Assembly (NCBI RefSeq): GCF_000313135.1
Contig: NW_004457702.1
Span: forward strand, 798,001-862,000
Reading direction: 5' to 3'
Length of the DNA: 64,000 nt
Origin: Acanthamoeba castellanii str. Neff
Lineage: Eukaryota > Discosea > Longamoebia > Acanthamoebidae
Position 1 is the first letter of the stretch; each line of letters opens with the position of its first letter. Both the position numbers and the translations under genes were made by a program. A model generated the notes under the pieces. It saw nothing but the letters and a program-made list of their open reading frames with translations, was not told the DNA's origin and ran no database searches. Of the stretch, positions 23,301 to 31,881 are shown one piece after another.

Positions 23301-24021
23301 CCTCCTGCATGCGACGTGGGGCGTTTGTTTGGTGATGTGGCGGCGATGCGCCAGTAGCGGGCGCGTACCCAAAATGGACAGGAGACAGATGTAGAGGAGG
23401 TGCAGCCGGAAGTAGTTGAACGGCGGCCAAAGCAGGCTAAGCACGGTCTCGTAGAAGAACACGGAGAGCGGCACGCTCTCCTGTTCCTCTTGGTCCTTTC
23501 TGTGTGGTCCACAGGCAATGTCTCAGCTCAAAAGATAGTAAGGGCGCGGTGGTATTACCGATAGAGCGGGTTTTGTGTGGAGTGCCAGTGCTTGGCTCGT
23601 GACGTGGTTCGCTTGGGTTGGGCCGTGCCTCTTCTAGTAGATCGCTTGGCCCGGTCACCATCTGGCCGCCCTCAAACTCAGCAAAAATGGAACGAGAATG
23701 AAAGTCTAAGTTGGCACCTTTGGGGCGTGTGCGGGAGGGGCGGCGTTCGTCCTCCGCCGATCGAAACAGGGCGTGCACGACTGTCGATCTCACGTCCCTC
23801 CACTTTGGCCCCTTCCTGTCGCCACCATCGTCCGCTTCGCCTTCTGCGCCCTCCTCTTCCACGAAATCAACTCTATGCCCCGTCTTCTCTTTCCTCCTTC
23901 CACCGGCCGCGCCCATCTCGAACGAGGCCGGTTCCCCCTCCTCACCTCCCTTCTCACCCTCTGCTGACGTTGATGAGGGCCACGTAGTACCCAAGGAGCT
24001 GTCTTCCGCTGTATCCGCCAT
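20367..24021 (-). CDS. TRK/TrkH-family potassium transporter (copy B)
   Basis: Start ATG at 24021 (MADTAEDSSLGTTWP), stop at 20367. The order of exons mirrors copy A: VPLSVFFYETVLSLLWPPFN, then GEMSYLDALVHGVSTSTQTGL (pore loop 1), then YHSMSAFGNCGYS (loop 2). AIAIRTAGFNSVDLTKL (loop 3) and YGTVGLSLGYGSNP (loop 4) follow, then GKHRNLPDSIDTAV and a Glu/Arg/His-rich tail. The shared VVHALFRSAED motif before the core matches VRALFRTAEQ of copy A, so the two are paralogues. Loop 1 differs (TSTQTGL against SAVTTCGL), which could alter ion preference. The intron between pore loop 3 and the following helix holds a 240-base hexanucleotide array. Exact exon borders were not all worked out. The role is cation uptake, as for copy A. 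Confidence 0.9.
21496..21732 (+). repeat. Hexanucleotide array (TGCGTG)n, about 40 copies
   Basis: Nearly perfect 6-base tandem array inside an intron of potassium transporter B (sense strand CACGCA). It is strictly alternating pyrimidine-purine, so it could adopt Z-DNA. It is open in all six frames, which produces false long Val-Arg, Cys-Val, Thr-Arg and Thr-His frames. Confidence 0.97.
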
Positions 24022-24698
24022 CTCCTTCTTCCGTCGTCCTACACTGCGTGAATCCAGAATGATTGCACAGAAGACCTGCCCAAGCAAGCCTTTCAAGCTC
24101 CGCCCAGTGCCGGGGTGCCATCATGGCGGACTCCTGCACGAAGCTGTGGTCTCAAGTCGCCATTCGAGGCCATGGCCGCCAACAGCCAAATCCAGTTTTC
24201 TGTCAATTCGCCCAATCCCTGGATAGGGGAAAACACTTTCCACGTTGTTTTCTACAGCACTAATTTGTGGGAAAAGGTCAGTGTTGTTGGTGATGAAGAT
24301 GATGTTGGTGAACGTGTGGGGATCTCCTGGACCCTGTAGTGTCTGCAGAAGGTTTTGGCGCTGTGCCAGCTGCTGCACAGGCCCATGTTGTTGAGGCAAC
24401 TGTAAAACAGGCCAGGGTCCCATTCTCACTGAGCATGGCGTTGGAGAACTTCACTAAGGCAGAGGATTGTTTTAACTTGGATAATGTTATATTGTTGTAG
24501 CTGTAAAAAAAAAAGTAACAACAACAAGGAAGTGTTCCCCACTTCCCTTGGGTAACCATAGTTACCCCAGGTAACCACCACTTTGGTGATGATCTAACCT
24601 AACCAATGAAATTCAAGATTACACAGAACATGCATAACATATTCAATACAATATATTGATATAACAATATAACCAACCAGGCCGTCACACCGAAGGCA
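24022..24698 (-). other. Intergenic region with a possible Gln-rich coding fragment
   Basis: Lies between the start of transporter B and the stop of the RhoGEF, both on the minus strand. A minus frame (24121-24429) reads LPQQHGPVQQLAQRQNLLQT and then GDPHTFTNIIFITNNTD, following a TTTTACAG acceptor-like site. It looks coding but has no recognised family, no clear start and no partner exons. It could be a gene remnant or part of an alternative RhoGEF or transporter transcript. Confidence 0.3.
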
Positions 24699-26759
24699 TC
24701 ATGGCGGGAGAACAAAGCTTTCCGGCTGCATGGAGCCCACGATCACCTTGGCCTGGAAGTAGGCCTTGCGCGTGGCCGCGTAGTCCGGGTGGTGGATGCT
24801 CGTCGCCTCCATCAGCTCCTTCAACAGCGTCACGTACTGCGGCAGGTGCTGCACCACCACCACAACAAGAAGAAGAAGACGAGGGCGGTTGGAGAGGTGG
24901 TGATGGTGGTTGAACAGGCTGAGGAATAGCAGGGTACCATGAGCGGCGAAGTGAAGAGGGTCTTCAACGAGTTCTCCTCGTAGAGCTGGAGGGTGGTCTG
25001 GATCTTGCGCTCCATGTGGCCCACGAAGCAGCTGAAGCAGAACGAGGCACTCCTTGATTCCTCAATCTTCTGCCACTGCTGCTGGTTCTCGCTGCAGTAG
25101 TCCCAATAGCACTGCAGGAATCCCATCTACGCACGAACACACGACACTCAATGTAACTAGACCGCCGTGTGCGGTGGTGCGTGTGCGGTGGTGCGTGTGC
25201 GGAGGTGCGTGTGTGTACCTTGTCGATGAGAAGGTCGCCGATGAGGGACGAGGAGTTGTCCCACGAGGCGCGAAGCTTTTCAGCGAGAGCGGAAGAGAAG
25301 TCGGCGTGCTGCTTGAGGTAGGAGTCGAACTGGCCGAACACCTTCTCCAGCGCGGGTCGCATGTGCACTTCGTCGTGGATCGCCAGCATCACCCGCCCAA
25401 AGAACCACTACGCACCATCGCATGACACACCGCACACACCGCACAGACCATCGCACGACACGCACGGCGTGAGATTGGTCATTACGGATTCTGCCGGTCT
25501 GGATTGGGGGCAGCGCACCTTGACCGTGATAATCAGGTTGAGCTTGTTCATGTAGGCCTTTTCCGTGTTCATCAACTGCTCGATAACGTCGCTCCGCTTC
25601 TTCTTGGGTCCGACCTTCGCCACCTGCCCCAACACCAACATTTGTTAATATATTAGATATGTAATGTTAGAGATTGGTTATCCGTGATAGGTTGTTGTTT
25701 TTTGATGGCCATCGAATGGGCGAGTACCGCGGCGTGGCTGTTGTTGAGGGAGGCGGCGTTGGTGGTGAGCCGCGCGTTCTTGAGGAACGAGTCCATCTGC
25801 CGGCCGGAGGTCACCTTGCGTAGCCGGTCGGCCCGCGGCGTGAGCCCTCCGCTGGTCGTGTTGCCGCCGCTGCCGGTGTCGCCCTCCTCGAGGCTGCCCT
25901 TCTGATTGCTCGTCGCCCGGCCGCCGCCCGAGCCGCCAGCCTGCCGCTTCGCAGGCGCGTCGGTGACCCGCCGGCTGATGGCCGGCGACGACGGCGCGCT
26001 GATGCTCGACGCTGCCGCGGCCGCGGCCGCAGCGAGACCGTCGGTGAGGTGGCCGCCCTCGATGAAGATGCCCGGCTTCACGTTCTCCACGTCCTTGAAG
26101 AAGACGAGGTTGTTGAAGAACCGCTTTTTCCGCCGTTCCTCTTCTTCCTCGCCGCCTTCGCCGGGGCCATCGGCGCCCAGCCCCTCGACGAAGCCGACGG
26201 GCGGCGATGACGATAGCGGCAGTGGGAGCGGGTGTGCGGCGGAGGGGAGCATCACCGACGACGAAGATGAAGAAGAAGAGGAGGGTGGTGGCGACGTAGA
26301 AGAAGTGGAAGAAGTCGTTGAGGTGGAAGCGAGTGGGGAGTTGCTAGGCGAGCGCGGGCTGGTGGGCGTGGGGCTGTCGGCTCCGCGCTTCTCGGTGTGG
26401 GCCAGCCGCGACACCCACGAGCTCGCCTTGTTGAGCTTGGTCGGGGCGCCAAGAGAGGGGCTAGCGGATGAAGAAGATGAAGATGATGGTCCAGACGTAG
26501 CAGAAGAAGAAGATGTAGAAAAGCCGGGAGATGAACCCGGCGAGGGGGCGGCCTCGCTACGCCGCTCGCTGGCGACCCGCCGCGAGAGCTTTCGAGCCAC
26601 GCCTGTCACCTCGGACGAGGCGAAGAGCGAGGAAGTCGATGTCGAGGAGGATGAGGCCGTGGGCGTAGTGGGGGCGGGCTCTTTGGCCGATCGACCCAGC
26701 CGGGTGAGCCCGCGCTTCTTCAGCTTGGAGGTCGTGGGCGGGTCGAGCGAAGGGTCCAT
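24699..26759 (-). CDS. RhoGEF with DH domain and long Ser-rich N-terminus
   Basis: Start ATG at 26759. The first exon codes for about 340 mostly disordered residues rich in Ser, Pro and Thr. One more ordered island holds FFNNLVFFKDVENVKPGIFI. A donor at GCG/GTACTCGC joins HAA to VAKVGPKKKRSDVIEQLMNTEKAYMNKL, the start of a Dbl-homology domain (CR1: E-x-x-Y-x-x-x-L). Later exons give FDSYLKQHADFSSALAEKLR, CYWDYCSENQQQW and LPQYVTLLKELMEAT (the CR3 helix that contacts the GTPase). Translation ends MQPESFVLPP, stop at 24699. DH domains load GTP on Rho/Rac GTPases and so steer actin. The PH domain that normally follows DH is absent, as in some amoebozoan RhoGEFs. The partner GTPase is unknown. 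Confidence 0.82.
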
Positions 26760-27450
26760 CTTCTGCTACTTCTTCTTCTTCTTCTTCAGCCCTGGCGATT
26801 GGGGAAGGAGACTGGAAGCCTGATCAACAACAACAACCAGGAGATCAGAACCTCTGCGGCTTTGGGGGGGGGCTGTTTTGTTGTTGTCTACTGAAGAGGT
26901 GCGTGTAGTACCAATCTATTGGATTGATATAGGTTGATGTGTGTTGGAGCTTGGATGTGTTGCAGGCCAGCTGCAGCTGAACAGAACTGGTAAGGTTCCC
27001 TATTTGGCGTGTGGCACACCCTTAATTGTGCATCATACAAGAATGTTGGGGTATTAAGTTGAGCCAAATTGCAAACCTAATGTTTCTCACTTTCCTACAC
27101 GCCACCAAACAGCAAAGTCTGGTCACTTCCACTACATCACCCGTGTTAACATGCATGTGTCGGGATGGGATGCGTGTCCTCGTTCGTATATACAATACTC
27201 ATAGGAGTATACATTACATATAACCTTCTTGTTGTGTTTCGTTCGAACTGGGTCCACGCAACCTCCACCTTTCGCTCGTTCGTATTCGTGCCACGTTGAT
27301 GTTACTCTCTCGTTGTTGTTGTTGTTGTTGTTGTTCGGTTCCCCTTCGTCTTCCTTCTTCGCTTCGGTTCCATCCTCTTGGCTTGGCGAGGTCGTGTTGG
27401 TTGGCCGAGAGGATCGATTGTGAAGATTCGCGCAACGCTCTCTCCACTCG
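26760..27450. other. Intergenic region between RhoGEF and Rab32-like gene
   Basis: No gene seen. It contains the RhoGEF 5' side, with TTC and C-run low-complexity patches, and the 3' side of the Rab gene, with a (GTT)n tract at 27311-27336. Confidence 0.5.
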
Positions 27451-28356
27451 CTAGCAGCCGCAGGCGTTGGAGTCCGGGGCACCGCCACGCTCTCCGCCGA
27501 CCTTGAGGGCGTCGGGGCCAGGTCCCTTGATGGCATCGTTGCTGCCATGAACGATGATGTTTTCGACGAGGAAATTGACAGCTTCGTCGATGTTGATGTT
27601 CTCCTTGGCGGAGGTGGCGAACCACGCGAGGAATCCATTCTCCTTGCAGTAATCGTTCATCACCTCCTCGCTAAGCGGCGTCTTGACAAGATCGCACTTG
27701 TTGGCCAACAGCACAACGGGGAGAGGATCGCCGTTGGGCAGTCTAACCTTCTGCAAATTCGAAGGGGCAAGAGAGGTGAGCAAGACGAAGATTGCAAGAA
27801 GGTAAACGAGATGAGATTTTGCCAAATCGGCGTTGCAACGTACGTTGTCAATGTCCTCCTTCCATCTCTTGACAGCTTCGAACGACGAGTTGCGGGTGAG
27901 ATCAAACACGACGAAGGCGCCAACAGCCTCTTTGTAGTACACCCTGGTGAGGTTGCCATAACGCTCCTGACCAGCAATATCCCTACATGTTCGTTGAAGA
28001 TTTCGCGGTAACGGCCGTTAGAGCCAAATATTGAGAAGAGGAGGGGCCAAGGGGACGAGACGCACCACAGCTGGAGGTGGATGGTGGCATTGGAACGCTG
28101 GATGGTCTTCAAGGCAAAATCGACGCCAATTGTGGTCTTGTAGGACTCAGAGAACTGGTTCTCGACGCACCTCCGAATGATGGCGGTCTTACCCGTTCCA
28201 ATGTCGCCCACCTTCAGGAAATAACGCGTTTACACATCTTGTAAGAAGGGAGCCCAAGTGGAGCTGGCCATTTCCAAGACAACGTACCACGAGGATCTTG
28301 TAGAGATATTCGGTGGCCGGTCCCTCCGCAGCCTTTCCGCCGTGTCCGTGTGACAT
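27451..28356 (-). CDS. Rab32-type small GTPase
   Basis: Four exons on the minus strand (28288-28356, 28066-28211, 27844-27982, 27451-27750) join to 217 residues. All G motifs are present: GDIGTGKTAIIRR (P-loop), TTIGVDFALK (switch I), WDIAGQERYG (switch II; Rab32/38 members have Ile where most Rabs have Thr), NKCDLVK and TSAKEN. The C-terminus SNACGC is a CXC signal for double geranylgeranylation. IGVDFALK together with WDIAGQERxG marks the Rab32/38/29 subfamily. In animals and Dictyostelium that subfamily controls lysosome-related organelles, phagosome maturation and mitochondrial contacts. The length is normal. It shares a 461-base divergent upstream region with RPL19. Confidence 0.93.
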
Positions 28357-28817
28357 GTTTGTTGATTGAGGCGATTTGCTTTGAATAGATTGGCAGAAAT
28401 GAGAAGAGATGCGAGAAGATGGAGCGCAGACGACGAAGGAAAGGTAAGACTAACGCCCGACTTCGCTGGCGTACAGCACGAGGGAAACACAGAACACACG
28501 GCGGCAGCAGCTTCTGTTGGTGTTTCCTTCCCTACCGCTCTCGAAATTTCGGGACAGAGAAAATCCACGGGCACCGTGCCGGGTATTTCTATTATGTAAG
28601 GAATGTTAAACGGAAGTTTAACATTCCAAATTCTTTCTGGTTGCCGCGACTTTTCTGATTTGAAATTTCTTCACCAGTGAGAATCAAAGGTTGCGACACT
28701 GCTGCTGGCTAAATTCCTCCGGCGAGACAAGGTTCAGTCTTTTCGGTTTCCAAGCCCTTCCAGCATCGCCATCCCGGTTGGAAGTACAGATTCGTGCGGA
28801 GGACAGATAGATTCAGG
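28357..28817. promoter_or_regulatory. Divergent upstream region of Rab32-like and RPL19 genes
   Basis: This 461-base region lies between two start codons facing apart and must hold both promoters. Its most striking element is a perfect 12-base inverted repeat at 28600-28627. A GGTAAGAC sequence at about 28439 could be the donor of a leader intron for RPL19 (uncertain). Confidence 0.5.
28600..28627 (+). repeat. Perfect inverted repeat upstream of RPL19
   Basis: GGAATGTTAAAC (28600-28611) and its exact complement GTTTAACATTCC (28616-28627) flank a 4-base loop GGAA. It ends 190 bases before the RPL19 start. It could bind a dimeric factor or fold in the leader RNA. Confidence 0.85.
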
Positions 28818-29902
28818 ATGGTGTCCCTCAAGCTTCAGAAGCGCCTCGCGGCCAGCGTGATGAAATGTGGCCAGAAGAAGATCTGGCTCGACCCGAATGA
28901 GGTCAGCGAGATCTCTATGGCGAACTCTCGTACGTTGTCCTCCCGAGGCATCCATTTGGGTTTAAATCCGCACTCTTGATTCAGATGTTGATTTGCTTTT
29001 CTATCCACAGGCCAGGCTGTCCGTAAGCTCGTCAAGGATGGCTACATCATCCGAAAGCCCCCCGTGATGCACTCGCGCGCTCGCGTAAGGAAGAACCTCC
29101 TGGCCAAGCGCAAGGGTAGGCACATGGGTGTCGGTAAGAGGAGGGGTACCCGTAACGCCCGTATGCCCGAGAAGGTCATCTGGATCAGGCGCATGCGTGT
29201 GCTCAGGAGGCTTCTCCGCAAGTACCGTGAGGCCAAGAAGATCGACAAGCACTTGTACGTTACCCCGCTGTTACGATGATTGATTTTTTACTCGATTCAG
29301 AGATTGATTTCCGGACGCTCTTCTATAGGTACCACGAGCTCTACATGAAGGTCAAGGGTAACGTCTTCAAGAACAAGCGTGTGCTCATGGAGTACATCTG
29401 GAAGGCCAAGGCTCAGAAGATCAAGGACAAGGCCGAGCAGGAGCAGGGTGAGCTCAGGCGTCAGAAGAACCGTCAGATGAGGGAGCGTCGCGCCAAGCGC
29501 CTCGACGAGAGGAGGAAGGTCCTCCTCGGCGAGGACAAGAAGGCCGTCAAGAAGGAGGAGACCGGCAAGAAGGCCGCCGCCCCCGCTGCCGCTGCCGCCC
29601 CCAAGGTCAGCAAGAACCAGAAGAAGAAGGAGGCTGCCAAGGCCGCCGCCGCTGCCGCCCCCGCCAAGGCTGCCGCTCCCGCCAAGGCCGCCGCCCCCAA
29701 GAAGGAGGAGACCAAGGCCGCCGCCCCCAAGGCTGCTGCTCCCGCCAAGGCCGCCGCCCCCAAGAAGGAGGAGACCAAGGCTGCCGCCCCCAAGGCCGCT
29801 GCTGCCAAGCCCGCCGCCAAGGCTGCCGCTCCCAAGAAGGAGGCTGCCAAGCCCGCCGCCGCCAAGCCCGCTGCCAAGGGCGGCAAGAAGGGTGGCAAGT
29901 AA
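28818..29902 (+). CDS. RPL19: 60S ribosomal protein L19 (eL19) with extended tail
   Basis: Three exons (28818-28929, 29011-29254, 29329-29902) join to 309 residues. The start [18 protein letters not shown] and the segments [37 protein letters not shown] and [16 protein letters not shown] are the highly conserved eL19 core. eL19 sits at the back of the 60S subunit, and its long C-terminal helix bridges to the 40S. Normal length is about 190-200. Here a tail of about 110 residues made of Ala, Lys, Pro and Glu (units such as [11 protein letters not shown]) follows the helix. Codon use is strongly biased (GCC, AAG, CGC), as expected for high expression. It converges on SERP1, with 296 bases between the stop codons. 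Confidence 0.96.
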
Positions 29903-30198
29903 GCGTGTTCGACCCCAAACACACGACTCTGTCCGCTTTCACCGCACCGACCTCAACAAAAAATCAAATACTTCAAACCATCTCTAGCTTGTGTGGCGAA
30001 CCTGGTTTGTTTTGGATGTCGAGATCGATCTTGTGGATAGATTTATTGGTTGGTTGCGCATTGTCTTGCGTGCTTTACAAAGCCGTGAGCTCTTGCTCGG
30101 GTGATTGAATTGAAATTCATCATTACAAAAAAACTGTGCGCCCTGGTGTCTTTCTCAAGAATGACGTCATTCTTATCTTCTCTGGCCGCGGGTCCTCT

Positions 30199-30679
30199 CT
30201 AGAACGCTGTCCGGATCATCTGAAGAAGGGCTGTTGATGTGTGCAGAAAGGGATGATAAGCGTTTTGTAGATAAAAACACAAGCTACTGGCTTGGGGTGA
30301 GGACAGTACCGGAACCGACGACGACGAAGAGGAAGAAGCCGAGCACGATGGGGCCAACGGGGGGCGAGTTCTCCTTCTTGGGGGGCAACACGGCTCCCCG
30401 CTTAGTGATGTTCTCGTGGAACTTCTCGTTCTTCTGCCTCAGAGCACGGGTCGACTGCAGTGTCAAGAGCGATTGTTAGATGAGCGTGTGCATCGGCCCA
30501 AAATCTGCAAGCCACGAAGAAATAGCAAGCCGCAATCGCTGGAGATGCACAAGAATCGAAATGATGCTTGGCAGGGGGGGGGGATTGATTGATAGAGTAG
30601 CGCAAGCGCTTGGAGAAAGAAGAGCGTAGGGAGAAGAGGAGAAGGCAATAGAGTGGAGAATGAATCGACTACGCACCAT
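30199..30679 (-). CDS. SERP1: SERP1/RAMP4-like ER translocon protein
   Basis: Three exons on the minus strand: 30677-30679 (the ATG alone), 30310-30454 and 30199-30230. They join to 59 residues. The body reads RALRQKNEKFHENITKRG, then VGPIVLGFFLFVVVGS as a single C-terminal membrane helix and LLQMIRTAF at the end. RAMP4/SERP1 proteins of animals are about 66 residues with the same layout (N-terminal N-x-K-x-x-x-N-I-T-x-R-G, then V-G-P, then a tail-anchor helix). They bind the Sec61 translocon and stabilise membrane proteins during ER stress. The first intron lies directly behind the start codon (ATG/GTGCGTAG), which would hide this gene from simple frame searches. Confidence 0.88.
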
Positions 30680-30863
30680 TGTGTTGCAGATGGATGGAAA
30701 GTTGAGAGGGTTGACTTGCTGCCGTGTGTGTGTTGGTTCTTCGCCACTTGCGCAGTTTCGGTTCCTTCTTGTCTTTCGCGTGACTCTTGAGGTAAGCAGG
30801 TCAACGACGGTCAACATATGAAATTTCATCGTAATTTTATGCAAATTGTCGGTTTAAAGCAAT

Positions 30864-31830
30864 TTAAATAAATTCCGGGCCGCTTGGGCAGTCATTGTCA
30901 CGCGCCCACTGGACCACCTCCAGGTAGCCCTCCTGGGCTGCACGCGCGATCACCTCGTGGTTCCACTGGCAGCCATTGGCCCGTGCCCACTTGAGAACCT
31001 CCAGGTGGCCACCACCGGCAGCAGCCACGCACGTCCACTCGTCCCACTCGCATCCCTGGCCACGCAGCCACTCGAGCACCGCCAGCTGACCTCCCCGCGC
31101 CGCCGCCTCGCACGTCAGCTCGTCCCACGGCCCGCTCGCGGCGCAGGCCTGCAGCAGGTCCAGCCGGCCCAGCTCCGCCGCCACCTGCGACGCATCGCCC
31201 TCCCAGGGGCCTCCATAGTCACGCGCCCACCGGGTCATGTCTTCGTCACCGCGCAAGATGATGCTGGCCCACACGCTGTAGCCCCACGGGTACCCCTGGG
31301 CCGTGGCCCATTGCAGAATCTCCAGGTGGCCCGCCCGAGCGGCCGCGGCGCAGGTTTCATCGTCACACAGGCAGCCGTGGCCCAAGGTCCACTGCAGCAC
31401 CGCCAGATGGCCGCCGCCGGCCGCCGCCGCACACGTGCAGGTGCCCCACGGGCAGTCGCTGGCCCTCGCCCACTGAAGCACCTCGAGGTGGCCCGCGGCG
31501 GCCGCGGCCGAAGTGGTCCGGTGGTCCCACGGGCAGCCCTCGGCGCGCAGGTAGCGCAGCGTGTCGAGGTCGCCCAGCGCCGCAGCCGCCGCGCAGGCCG
31601 ACTCGTCCCATGGACAGCCGTTGGCGCGCGCCCACTTGACCAGGTCGAGCTGGCCCGCCGCGACCAGCTGCCCGGTGAACTCCTGACCAGGCGGGCGGCG
31701 GGTCCATGGTGGGGCGACATCCAGCAGGAGGGCTGCAGTCCAGCCCTGGCACGGCGCGGCAGCAGGGCAGGGTGAGAGGGTCCACGTAGCTCAAGACCAG
31801 CGCCACCAGCTCCGGCATCAGCCCCTCCAT
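30864..31830 (-). CDS. F-box-like ankyrin-repeat protein (GCPW type)
   Basis: Two exons on the minus strand (31753-31830, 30864-31682) join in phase to 298 residues. The first exon encodes MEGLMPELVALVLSYVDPLT, which resembles the first half of an F-box. The rest is a series of ankyrin-like units of about 33 residues with the consensus WAxxxGCPWDxxTxxAAAxxGHLxVLQ, about eight of them. The form with Gly-Cys-Pro-Trp is very common in Acanthamoeba and in giant viruses that infect it. The protein probably binds partners, and if the F-box part is real it would recruit them to an SCF ubiquitin ligase. Only 51 bases separate its start from the stop of the upstream GT60 gene. An in-frame ATG at 31872 would leave even less. 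Confidence 0.82.
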
Positions 31831-31881
31831 GTTGTGGTCTGTCTCTTCTTCTTTTGCTCTGGCCAAATACATTATTCGAAT

